Source: Chryseobacterium herbae
GTDB taxonomy: Bacteria; Bacteroidota; Bacteroidia; Flavobacteriales; Weeksellaceae
Length of the DNA stretch: 64,000 nt
Direction: 5' to 3'
NCBI RefSeq assembly: GCF_025154075.1
Contig: NZ_JAOAMU010000003.1
Span: forward strand, 459,713 to 523,712
Shown: positions 17,016-24,396 of the stretch, piece after piece
How positions within the stretch are numbered: position 1 is the stretch's first letter
Layout: each line of letters begins with the position of its first letter
The notes under the pieces: generated by a model
Told to the model about the DNA's origin: nothing
The model's database searches: none
The model's input: the letters and a program-made list of their open reading frames with translations, nothing else
Position numbers and translations under genes: made by a program

Positions 17016-17744
17016 ATGAAGAAAATTTTTTCGATTTTTTACATTTGTACCTCTGTGCTAGGTTTTGCGCAGGTTGGTATTAACACTTCAAATCCACAAA
17101 CTGTATTTCATGTGGACGGAGGAAAGGACAATCCTATAACAGGAGCACCCACAGCGACACAACAGCTTAATGATTTTGTGGTTACGGCTGCCGGGAACGT
17201 TGGAATAGGTTTGATCGCTCCACAAAAAAAGCTGGATATAGATGCTGGTAATGCAAGTCTCAGAATTAGAAATCTGCCCCAGCAAATTCCTGATGACCAT
17301 GATTTTCTTACGATCAATACAACAAATGGAGACGTGGTAGCAACCCGGTATGTTTATACAACAACCATTACTGTAGCGGCGGCGGCAAATGGAACAGTGA
17401 CCATTCCAGCCAGTATAAGCATTCCAAACGGAATGTTGGTAGTTAAAACTAATAATACATGCGGAGCAAACATGATTACGAATTTTATTTATTCGGATAT
17501 TTCTCTTGGATATGCAACATCCATTGCAGGTGATAAAGTGGGCACTTCAACGATTGCCCCTATACCAAGCAGTGGAGGAGGTTCCGGCGTGTGGTCTGTT
17601 AAGTTCCCGGGAACTGTAACCTGTGCCACAGGAAATGCTACCCAGTTTGATTTTACGGTTTCAAAACCTACAGCCAGCAGCTATTTGATTGTAAACAACG
17701 GCAATATAGCACGAACCTATGTGGTGACTATTTTCCGTTTGTAG
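17016..17744 (+). CDS. Secreted 242-aa protein of unknown function, tandem copy 1
   Basis: A signal peptide (1-18, ending GFAQ) precedes the repeat-like opening VGINTSNPQTVFHVDG and the stretch FVVTAAGNVGIGLIAPQKKL. These are typical of flavobacterial surface proteins annotated hypothetical and reminiscent of tail-fibre-like or adhesin stalks. The C-terminal half is a beta-rich domain with conserved cysteines (NNTCGANM, TVTCATG) ending NGNIARTYVVTIFRL. There is no T9SS sorting domain. The next gene has the same length and architecture, indicating local duplication. Confidence 0.75.
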   Translation: MKKIFSIFYICTSVLGFAQVGINTSNPQTVFHVDGGKDNPITGAPTATQQLNDFVVTAAGNVGIGLIAPQKKLDIDAGNASLRIRNLPQQIPDDHDFLTINTTNGDVVATRYVYTTTITVAAAANGTVTIPASISIPNGMLVVKTNNTCGANMITNFIYSDISLGYATSIAGDKVGTSTIAPIPSSGGGSGVWSVKFPGTVTCATGNATQFDFTVSKPTASSYLIVNNGNIARTYVVTIFRL

Positions 17745-17896
17745 TCTTTCGATCCCAAAAAGAGCAGGCTCTCATAAGATTTATTTCATTGAAGAAATAG
17801 TCTGGTAAAGCTGTGTTCAGTTAATATTATATCGACTGAAAGCCTTATGGGAATTCAAAAATTACAGGTTTCTGATTTTTACAAAAAAATAAAATT

Positions 17897-18625
17897 ATGA
17901 AGAAATTATATATCATACTTTATATACTCATATCTTTTCTGAGTTATGCGCAATTTGGTATTAATACAACCAATACTCAGGGATTATTCCATATAGATGC
18001 TGCAAAGGACAATTCTGTTTCTGGAGTTCCTACAGCAGGTCAGCAGGCCAATGATTTTATCATTACATCATCTGGAAATGCGGGAATTGGAACCGTATCT
18101 CCGCAAAGAAAATTAGATGTTGATGCCAATAATCAGAGTCTGCGGATTCAGAATCTGCTCCGTCAGGTTCCTGCAGATCATGACCTATTGATAAGAGGAG
18201 GAGCTACCGGTGATGTAACTACAGCAAAATACAGCTATTCTATAAACAGTACAAGTATATTGCCGGGAGCAAGCGGTACTGTTACAATACCTGCTGCAGT
18301 CAATATTCCAGCGGGAATGCTGATTGTAAGATCTGGGAATGCGTGCGGAAGAACAATGATTTCTACTTATATGTACTCTGATATAGCACTTGGATATTTA
18401 AGTGCTGTTGCCAGGGACAAAGTAGGAACTGTAATAAGCTCTGCAGGCGGAGCCGGAACATCAGCCACCTGGGGACTTCAGTTTGCCAATGTAACCGGTT
18501 GTGCTGATGGTGGAGGAGCTACCCAATTTGACTATACCCTGGTTAAAACGGCTGCTAATACATATACCATTACCAATAATGGAAATATAGCCAGAACATA
18601 TACTTTTACGGTGTTCCGTTTATAA
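17897..18625 (+). CDS. Secreted 242-aa protein of unknown function, tandem copy 2
   Basis: It is a paralogue of the 17016 protein, also 242 aa, with the same order: signal peptide (ending SYAQ), FGINTTNTQGLFHIDA, FIITSSGNAGIGTVSPQRKL, conserved cysteines (GNACGRTM, TGCADGG) and ending NGNIARTYTFTVFRL. By eye the two agree at more than half of their positions. Both copies keep an intact frame. The gap of 152 bp between them has no obvious terminator, so they may be co-transcribed. Confidence 0.75.
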   Translation: MKKLYIILYILISFLSYAQFGINTTNTQGLFHIDAAKDNSVSGVPTAGQQANDFIITSSGNAGIGTVSPQRKLDVDANNQSLRIQNLLRQVPADHDLLIRGGATGDVTTAKYSYSINSTSILPGASGTVTIPAAVNIPAGMLIVRSGNACGRTMISTYMYSDIALGYLSAVARDKVGTVISSAGGAGTSATWGLQFANVTGCADGGGATQFDYTLVKTAANTYTITNNGNIARTYTFTVFRL

Positions 18626-18649
18626 ATGACTTTTTTGAATAATAATAGT

Positions 18650-18676
18650 AAATCCCGTTTCAAACGGGATTTTTTA
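18650..18676 (+). terminator. Terminator after the tandem pair
   Basis: AATCCCGTTT (18651-18660) pairs with AAACGGGATT (18662-18671), followed by TTTTT. Confidence 0.8.
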
Positions 18677-18741
18677 TGGGAATTATATTTAAAGAAAATA
18701 AAGAATGAAGGGAAATATGTAACTGGTAAAGTACTCCAATG

Positions 18742-18771
18742 AAAAACCCCTCTAAAAAAGAAGGGTTTAAA
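18742..18771 (-). terminator. Terminator after the 18775 peptide gene
   Basis: On the minus strand AAACCCTTCT pairs with AGAGGGGTTT (one G-T pair) over a T-rich loop, then TTTTTC. It starts a few bases past the peptide stop codon. Confidence 0.7.
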
Positions 18772-18774
18772 TTA

Positions 18775-18948
18775 TTAAGGCTTAACTTTCGGAACACAAC
18801 CACATGCACAATCCCAGATATCCTGGTCTGGAAAGCATGCACCTACTGCCTGACACATATAAATGTATCCAACTCGGCAATAAGGAACTGCACCTCCACC
18901 GGCAACATTTTTTAAATCTTCTCTCGTTAGCTTTTTGAAATTTTTCAT
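18775..18948 (-). CDS. Double-glycine-leader Cys-rich peptide (bacteriocin-like), 57 aa
   Basis: The leader MKNFKKLTREDLKNVAGG resembles double-glycine leaders cut by C39 peptidase ABC transporters. The predicted mature peptide (~39 aa) has six cysteines and the motif WDCACGC. It is a paralogue of the peptide at 19365, sharing C-x-x-G, C-x-A-x-G-x-C, WDC-x-CGC-x-P spacing and an upstream promoter block. In Chryseobacterium such small genes are generally labelled bacteriocin-like; activity is untested. No modification enzyme or exporter is adjacent. Confidence 0.8.
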   Translation of the reverse strand: MKNFKKLTREDLKNVAGGGAVPYCRVGYIYMCQAVGACFPDQDIWDCACGCVPKVKP

Positions 18949-18973
18949 AGTTAAGTATTTATTCGTTAGATTT

Positions 18974-18981
18974 CAAATATA
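18974..18981 (-). promoter_or_regulatory. -7 element TATATTTG of the 18775 peptide gene
   Basis: This consensus TAnnTTTG lies 26 bp upstream of the ATG. The ~80 bp around it are nearly the same as those upstream of the 19365 gene (18950-19030 versus 19555-19640), showing that the promoter was duplicated with the gene. Confidence 0.55.
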
Positions 18982-19261
18982 GCAATATTCCATTGATGGG
19001 GAATTAACTTTTTTAAAGAATTTTATTATGTTAAATTCGATTAATAATGGAAAAAATAATATAAAATGTAGTATGTGGTTAATTATTTTTTAAATTCTTT
19101 GCAGATTATGATTAGTAGATTTTATCAAGGTTTCGGCAGATATAAGAAAAGATACCACAAAAGTCACGATTTATGGATTTAATATATTCAACGGCATAAA
19201 CCTTGGATATAAAAAACCGCATCACTAATAGTATATCTTTCTCAAAAAAATTACAGTTTTG

Positions 19262-19288
19262 TCTCCCGTGCCCCGGGAGGTTTTTTTA
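19262..19288 (+). terminator. Orphan plus-strand terminator
   Basis: CTCCCG (19263-19268) pairs with CGGGAG (19274-19279), loop TGCCC, followed by seven T. Confidence 0.65.
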
Positions 19289-19335
19289 TTTTCCAAGTTT
19301 GTCTCGGTAAAGGCTGGCTTTAAAAGAAGGAAAAT

Positions 19336-19362
19336 GAAAAACCCTCTAAAAAGAGGGCTTTG
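19336..19362 (-). terminator. Terminator after the 19365 peptide gene
   Basis: On the minus strand CCCTCT pairs with AGAGGG over TTTT and is followed by TTTTTC. Confidence 0.7.
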
Positions 19363-19364
19363 AT

Positions 19365-19553
19365 TTATCTTGGAAAAGGAAGTGTGTTCACAGGATAGCA
19401 TCCACACAGACAATCCCATTGATCGAAGTTTTCATCACATATTCCAAGAGCCTCACATCTCCAAATAGCTCCCCTAGGGCATGTCGGAACATTAGGACCT
19501 CCGCCTTTCAATTGCTTTAATTCTTCTCTTGAGATTTTCTTTAAATTTTTCAT
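19365..19553 (-). CDS. Double-glycine-leader Cys-rich peptide (bacteriocin-like), 62 aa
   Basis: An upstream in-frame ATG exists, but the ATG at 19553 gives the standard leader MKNLKKISREELKQLKGG and lies correctly below the promoter, so it is chosen. The predicted mature part (~44 aa) has six cysteines with the motif WDCLCGC and a proline-rich end. It is clearly a paralogue of the peptide at 18775. Like all peptides of this set it is small, leader-bearing and cysteine-paired, consistent with an exported disulfide-linked product. Confidence 0.8.
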   Translation of the reverse strand: MKNLKKISREELKQLKGGGPNVPTCPRGAIWRCEALGICDENFDQWDCLCGCYPVNTLPFPR

Positions 19554-19580
19554 AGTTAAGTATTTAATTCGTTTAGGTCC

Positions 19581-19588
19581 CAAATATA
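19581..19588 (-). promoter_or_regulatory. -7 element TATATTTG of the 19365 peptide gene
   Basis: A consensus element 28 bp upstream of the chosen ATG, inside the promoter block shared with the 18775 gene. Confidence 0.55.
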
Positions 19589-19689
19589 ATAATATTCCAA
19601 TAATGGAGAATTAATTTTTTAAAGAAAATTATTATGTTAATTTGATATATTGGTGAAATTGATTTTAAATATAGGATGTATAAAAAACA

Positions 19690-19722
19690 AAAAACCTCTA
19701 ATTATTTTAATTAGAGGTTTTA
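19690..19722 (-). terminator. Terminator after tRNA-Cys
   Basis: AACCTCTAATT pairs with AATTAGAGGTT around ATTTT; on the minus strand a T-rich tract follows. It lies a few bases past the tRNA 3' end. Confidence 0.7.
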
Positions 19723-19725
19723 AAG

Positions 19726-19796
19726 AGGTACCTAGCGGATTCGAACCGCTGTAGATGGTGTTGCAGACCACTGCCTAGCCGCTCGGCCAAAGTACC
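19726..19796 (-). tRNA. tRNA-Cys (GCA)
   Basis: The 71-nt cloverleaf has acceptor stem GGTACTT/AGGTACC, an anticodon loop CTGCAAC (anticodon GCA), the T-loop GGTTCGAATCC and discriminator U73, as expected for tRNA-Cys. CCA is not encoded. There is only one T-G wobble in the acceptor stem. Confidence 0.95.
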
Positions 19797-19819
19797 ATTT
19801 TTACCATTTTTGAGGTGTG

Positions 19820-19848
19820 CAAATATAGCAAAAATTCTTAATGAACAA
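19820..19848 (-). promoter_or_regulatory. Promoter of tRNA-Cys
   Basis: On the minus strand TTG (19846-19848) and TATATTTG (19820-19827) are 18 bp apart, 23 bp upstream of the tRNA. Confidence 0.5.
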
Positions 19849-19863
19849 AAATTTTTAAATAAT

Positions 19864-20343
19864 TTATTTCGCTCCAATGCTGTTGATATCGCTTTTTAGC
19901 TGTCTTTCAGCATCATAATTTTTAATGTTGATGACACGGGTATTGCTCCAACTGTCATGAAGCCCATTTTCTCCTAAAAATGAAAGCTGATCAACTACTA
20001 TAATTCCTCTTATCATATTTCTTAAAAAATAATCTCCTACAGATGGTTTTTGGCCATCGGTCATAATCACTTTTGTACCCGTAATCAGTTTCCCCAAGCT
20101 TCTCCCGCCGGTTAAAGCTTCCACTAAAAAAGAAAATAATGCATAGGAAATAATACCGAGCAATCTTAACGCAAGGTCATGTGCATTGGCTAGCCATTCT
20201 CCGTAAGCAGGGTTGATGACAGTCAGTAGCATCAGAATGATAAAAAATACGATATAAAATGCAACAAGATCAATCATATAATTGGCAAATCTTGCGCCTT
20301 TGGAAGCCCGATGTCTATCGATTATCTGTAAATATTTTCTCAT
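19864..20343 (-). CDS. RDD family membrane protein
   Basis: This 159-aa protein opens with the RDD signature ASKGARFANYMIDLV, where Arg and Asp lie at the start of the first membrane segment. A second segment (about 62-80) follows, then the conserved GGRSLGKLITGTKVI loop and the FLRNMIRGIIVVDQLSF segment. RDD proteins are small integral membrane proteins of mostly unknown function, some implicated in transport. It is the last gene, 19 bp after the DUF4403 gene, of the thr-folB minus-strand run. Confidence 0.85.
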   Translation of the reverse strand: MRKYLQIIDRHRASKGARFANYMIDLVAFYIVFFIILMLLTVINPAYGEWLANAHDLALRLLGIISYALFSFLVEALTGGRSLGKLITGTKVIMTDGQKPSVGDYFLRNMIRGIIVVDQLSFLGENGLHDSWSNTRVINIKNYDAERQLKSDINSIGAK

Positions 20344-20362
20344 GGATTAGTTTTTTATAAAT

Positions 20363-21763
20363 TTAAATTCCGTTGAGTATTAGTTTTAAAGTAGCGTTGG
20401 TTTCAATGACCGCAGTGATTCCCGATTCGTTTAAAAGAATGCTGCCGGGTTTCAGATTGTAAACCCGGCCGTTCATTTTTAAACCTTTGTAATATTCTTT
20501 GTTAAACGCGTCTTCAATACTTTTCTTCGAGGCCAGTTCAAGATCCTGAGTCGGAATTCCGTACTCATCTTCAATCATTTTCACGATCTTTCCTTTAAAG
20601 AGCAGCGTAGCGGTTTTTTGAAGGATATTGGCGGTTTTCAGATTGAATTTCGTATTGGAAAGCACAATCTTCTTTTTCGTTTCGTCATAAACAGGGATTC
20701 CGGAGATCAGCGCTTTACCATTCACATAACCTTCCGTTTCAGCCTCAATAATCACCCTTCCGTCCAAACCATAAACCCTGATGTCTTTGATCTTCACCTT
20801 AGAACCTCTCACGTCATATTCTTTGTTCATGAACATATTTCTTGCAATATTCGTTGCCTCGGAAAAAGGAACATTAGCGGTGGTTTGAAGAAGAAATTTA
20901 TCCGCTAAAACAGGAACAAGAGTAAAATTACCTGCTGATTTTACGTTGGGTGATGCAGCTGGCTTGCTTCCGGTAAATGTTTCCGAATAAATATCCATTC
21001 CGATATTCGTGGTGATCTCATTGCCATAGAACTTCAATGGAGTAATATTGACACCTACCGGACTTATTTTCAGCCAGGTATTATATTCCTCCGAAATATT
21101 AAAAGGCTGTGAAAAGACATTCCAGGCCATTACCGCATATTGCTGAAAATTAAGTTGGGCATTCATCTGCTGATCAATCGTTTTGGCGAATTTTCCCTGC
21201 TGTTCTTTCAGGCTTTTTTCTACCAGTGATGTGATTGGAATCTGGATTTTACCATAGTTGAGAACAGGTTTTGTTACCCATCTGAAACCATTAGGCTGCG
21301 TATTGGTAGAAATCGTCCAGTTATTGTTAAAATTGATTGTTGTGTTAAAGGACATCACCGTTTCAAAAGTCGTGTTCTGGTACGAATACACGCCCAAAGT
21401 ACCGATCCCTTTTTCTGCCCATATTTTCAACGGAACTTCTATCAATAGATTTTGACTCGTTCCGCCTACCAGACGGATAGGACGGGTTTTCCAGACTTTT
21501 ACTTTGAACTGATCGTTGTTGTTATCCGTATAGGAATCATCCTGAAATACCAGTTCTTTTACCGAAGCATTGATCATGTTACTGATCTCAGAAAGCGGAA
21601 TGGTAACCGGCATGGTGATGCTGGATCTGATCTTCGGAAAATTATACGTTGGCGTATCACCTGCAGTCTGACCGAAAACTACGGCAAAACTTAATAAAAA
21701 TAATAATTTGATGGATTTCAATGCTTTATGTTTTTTTAGTGAAAATAAAAAATTATTGGTCAC
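20363..21763 (-). CDS. DUF4403 family exported protein
   Basis: The 466-aa protein has an N-terminal signal or anchor (about 16-32, KSIKLLFLLSFAVVFG). A long beta-rich body matches the DUF4403 layout: IPLSEISNMINASVKELVF near the start, repeated lipid-binding-like strands and a C-terminal TLKLILNG. Function is unknown; resemblance to lipid-transfer (BPI/SMP-like) folds has been suggested for such proteins and would fit a periplasmic role. Its start overlaps the end of folB by 11 bp, indicating translational coupling. Confidence 0.75.
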   Translation of the reverse strand: MTNNFLFSLKKHKALKSIKLLFLLSFAVVFGQTAGDTPTYNFPKIRSSITMPVTIPLSEISNMINASVKELVFQDDSYTDNNNDQFKVKVWKTRPIRLVGGTSQNLLIEVPLKIWAEKGIGTLGVYSYQNTTFETVMSFNTTINFNNNWTISTNTQPNGFRWVTKPVLNYGKIQIPITSLVEKSLKEQQGKFAKTIDQQMNAQLNFQQYAVMAWNVFSQPFNISEEYNTWLKISPVGVNITPLKFYGNEITTNIGMDIYSETFTGSKPAASPNVKSAGNFTLVPVLADKFLLQTTANVPFSEATNIARNMFMNKEYDVRGSKVKIKDIRVYGLDGRVIIEAETEGYVNGKALISGIPVYDETKKKIVLSNTKFNLKTANILQKTATLLFKGKIVKMIEDEYGIPTQDLELASKKSIEDAFNKEYYKGLKMNGRVYNLKPGSILLNESGITAVIETNATLKLILNGI

Positions 21764-22124
21764 CGGGTTTGAAACTTTTTTCCAGTTCGATGCTTGCGCC
21801 TTTCATTTCGCCCTGCATCGGTGGGGAAGTTTTTGTAATTTTCAATTTGATGTAAGAAATCTGAGGAAAACTTTCATGAATCTTCATCGTAATTCTTCCC
21901 GCTACATGTTCCAGTAATTTAGATTTGATAGCCATTTCCTGATGAATGATTCCGTTGATATCAGCATAACTGATCGTATCATTCAGATCATCCGTTTCAG
22001 CGGCTTTCCAAAGATCCGTGTGCAGTTCAGCATTTAAAATATAATAGGTGCCGATGATGTTTTCTTCGGGAAGAACCCCGTGGTACGCATATATTTTTAC
22101 ATCTTCAAGAGAGATCTTGCTCAT
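21753..22124 (-). CDS. folB: Dihydroneopterin aldolase
   Basis: The 123-aa enzyme cleaves 7,8-dihydroneopterin to 6-hydroxymethyl-7,8-dihydropterin and glycolaldehyde in folate synthesis. Landmarks: IYAYHGVLPEEN (11-22) with the active-site Tyr/Glu region, SYADINGIIHQEM, and KLLEHVAGRITMKI. Its ATG overlaps the thrC stop (ATGA, 4 bp) and its end overlaps the DUF4403 gene, so it is embedded in the threonine operon without an obvious metabolic link. Confidence 0.93.
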   Translation of the reverse strand: MSKISLEDVKIYAYHGVLPEENIIGTYYILNAELHTDLWKAAETDDLNDTISYADINGIIHQEMAIKSKLLEHVAGRITMKIHESFPQISYIKLKITKTSPPMQGEMKGASIELEKSFKPGDQ

Positions 22125-23434
22125 TGTTCGTGATTTTTATTCAGCAAAAATCGTTTTAATTCTTCAAAATCTGCATGTATTTCTACAGTTTTTTTCTCCT
22201 TTTTCATCAGATCGTTCAATGCTTCAGGAATCTCAATCTTAATAGACGTTGCTTTTTCTACTGCTTCAGGGAATTTCACCGGATGAGCAGTTCCCAGAAT
22301 AAATCCTTTTTTACCTGGATGTTCATTCAGATATTGTTCGAGGGAAGTAAAGGCAACCGCGCCGTGAGGGTCAAGAATATAGCCGTACTTTTCATAAACT
22401 TCCGCAATAGTTTTCAGTGTAGATTCATCATCTACAGAATATCCCGAGATCATGTTTTTCAAATCTTCAAACTGATGCCCAAAAAGTTCAAGGATTCTGG
22501 TGAAATTGCTTGGGTCTCCCACATCCATGGCATTAGATAAAGTAGCGACTGCTTTTTTAGGATGATATTCATTTGATTTCAGATAATCCGGAACCACATC
22601 ATTTTCATTACAGGCAGCTATAAAATGTTCGGCCGGAAGTCCTCGGAAATAAGCCAAAAGTCCTGCACAGATGTTCCCGAAATTTCCACTTGGAACACAG
22701 ATAACAGGATCTGTATTTTCCCGCTGTTGCCATTGTTTTAAGGCTAATACATAATAAATCTGCTGAGGAAGCCATCTAGCAATATTAATAGAATTGGCTG
22801 AAGTTAAAAACAATTCGGAATTAATGCTTTCATCTGAAAAAGCCTGCTTTACAAGATGCTGACAGTCATCAAAATTTCCGTCTACTTCCAATGCAGAAAT
22901 ATTTCCACCCAGTGCGGTAAGCTGCTTTTCCTGAACCGGACTCACCCTGTTTTTAGGATAAAGGATAACCACATTGATTCCCGGAACGTTATAAAACCCA
23001 TGGGCAACAGCTCCTCCTGTATCACCGGAAGTGGCAACCAAAACCGTTACTTTTTTATCCTGATCTTTCAGAAAATACGACAGGCAACGGCTCATAAATC
23101 TAGCACCGACATCTTTAAAGGCTAAGGTCGGTCCATGGAAAAGTTCCAGAACGGATATCTGCTCATTGATTTTTTTCAAAGGAATGTCAAAGCTGACTGT
23201 TTCTGCAGCAATTTTCTTTAATTCTTCCACTGGAATTTCGTCCCCGATAAGATCTTTCATGCATCGGAATGCAATTTCTTCATCAGAATAAAGATGCAGA
23301 TTGGAGATGAATTCTTCATCAAATTGAGGAATAGTTTCCGGGAAAAACAATCCTTTCTGGCTACCCTGGCTTTTTATAGTGGCCGTTTTAAAATCAACGG
23401 TTTCCTGGTTGTCTTTTAAATTATAATACTTCAT
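22121..23434 (-). CDS. thrC: Threonine synthase
   Basis: This 437-aa PLP enzyme converts O-phosphohomoserine to threonine. The PLP lysine is K107 in GPTLAFKDVGARFMSR, followed by VATSGDTGGAVAHGF (phosphate-binding) and CVPSGNFGNICAG. An upstream ATG (23473) would add 13 residues and overlap thrB. I prefer the ATG at 23434 because MKYYNLKD is the usual family start and leaves a 10-bp gap to thrB, as between thrA and thrB. Confidence 0.95.
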   Translation of the reverse strand: MKYYNLKDNQETVDFKTATIKSQGSQKGLFFPETIPQFDEEFISNLHLYSDEEIAFRCMKDLIGDEIPVEELKKIAAETVSFDIPLKKINEQISVLELFHGPTLAFKDVGARFMSRCLSYFLKDQDKKVTVLVATSGDTGGAVAHGFYNVPGINVVILYPKNRVSPVQEKQLTALGGNISALEVDGNFDDCQHLVKQAFSDESINSELFLTSANSINIARWLPQQIYYVLALKQWQQRENTDPVICVPSGNFGNICAGLLAYFRGLPAEHFIAACNENDVVPDYLKSNEYHPKKAVATLSNAMDVGDPSNFTRILELFGHQFEDLKNMISGYSVDDESTLKTIAEVYEKYGYILDPHGAVAFTSLEQYLNEHPGKKGFILGTAHPVKFPEAVEKATSIKIEIPEALNDLMKKEKKTVEIHADFEELKRFLLNKNHEQ

Positions 23435-23444
23435 TGTCCTTGCT

Positions 23445-24386
23445 TTATTGGTTTTCATCATTAATTTCTTCAACGATTTCGATTCCCGCAGGATTTATTT
23501 TTGAAATGTATACAAAACTTTCAATCTCAATTTCGTCATACACCGACTTCATCAGCTGAGTAATTCTTTCTGCCGTTTCTTTGGTCTCTGCCAGCATAAA
23601 AATGGATGGCCCGGAACCTGAAATTCCACCGCCGAGCGCTCCAGCTTCTAAACTTTTCATTTTAATTTCATCAAATTTTGGAATCAAAATACTACGGATA
23701 GGTTCTATCAATACATCATTGAGGCTTCGTCCGATCAATGGAATGTCGTTTTTTAAAATTCCCGCGACCAGTCCTGCGATATTTCCCCACTGTTCTACCG
23801 CATCCTTCAGGAGGATATTTTTCTTTAAGATCTGTCGTGCATCGGAAGTCTTCACTTCAACCTGAGGATGTACAGCTGCCACAAACAGATTGGGAGTACT
23901 CAACGGAATAATATCAATAGGAGAGGAGGATTTCACCAATGTGATGCCGCCATAAATGCACGGTGCAATATTATCGGCATGACGCACTCCTGAGGCCAGT
24001 TCTTCCCCAAACATAGCGAAGTGAACCAGTTCTTCATTTGACAGAATATTTCCTAACAAAACATTGGCCCCAAAAGCGGCTCCTGCGGCACTTGCCGCAC
24101 TGGAACCAAGCCCGCTGCCCGGCTTAATATGTTTGCGGATCGTTACTTCAAAACCTTTCGTCAGCTTGAGATGTTGCTGGATATTCTGCAGAACAACGCC
24201 CGCCACATTTTGAGAAGGATTTTCCGGAAGCCCGAAATGATCTTCATGTCTGATAATGATCTCCGGGCTGTCCAGTAATTTCAGTTCCATTTCGTCGTAT
24301 GGCTCATGGATGGCCATTCCAAGGATATCAAATCCGCAAACGAGATTGGCGACGGTGGCCGGAACTTTTATTTTTATTTTTTTCAT
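23445..24386 (-). CDS. thrB: Homoserine kinase
   Basis: The 313-aa GHMP-family kinase phosphorylates homoserine for threonine synthase. The ATP-binding GHMP motif is PGSGLGSSAASAAGAAF (89-105), and the C-terminal motif GALGGGISGSGPSIFML is present. It lies 10 bp after thrA and 10 bp before thrC, forming a classical thrABC operon. Confidence 0.97.
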   Translation of the reverse strand: MKKIKIKVPATVANLVCGFDILGMAIHEPYDEMELKLLDSPEIIIRHEDHFGLPENPSQNVAGVVLQNIQQHLKLTKGFEVTIRKHIKPGSGLGSSAASAAGAAFGANVLLGNILSNEELVHFAMFGEELASGVRHADNIAPCIYGGITLVKSSSPIDIIPLSTPNLFVAAVHPQVEVKTSDARQILKKNILLKDAVEQWGNIAGLVAGILKNDIPLIGRSLNDVLIEPIRSILIPKFDEIKMKSLEAGALGGGISGSGPSIFMLAETKETAERITQLMKSVYDEIEIESFVYISKINPAGIEIVEEINDENQ

Positions 24387-24396
24387 ACTATTTATT

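Larger units (their letters stand above)
19020..19364. other. Gap between the two minus-strand peptide genes
   Basis: No gene was found. It contains a plus-strand terminator (19262-19287) with no plus-strand gene before it, so a small RNA from an unidentified promoter is possible. A minus-strand terminator for the 19365 gene sits at 19336-19362. The rest is AT-rich. Confidence 0.4.

Noticed and set aside
17088-17317. Two overlapping minus-strand frames within the 17016 gene
   Set aside because: Shadows of a coding sequence with clear signal peptide and paralogue.
19262-19288. Terminator as evidence for a plus-strand gene at 19020-19260
   Set aside because: No reading frame or convincing promoter was found there; only the hairpin is reported.
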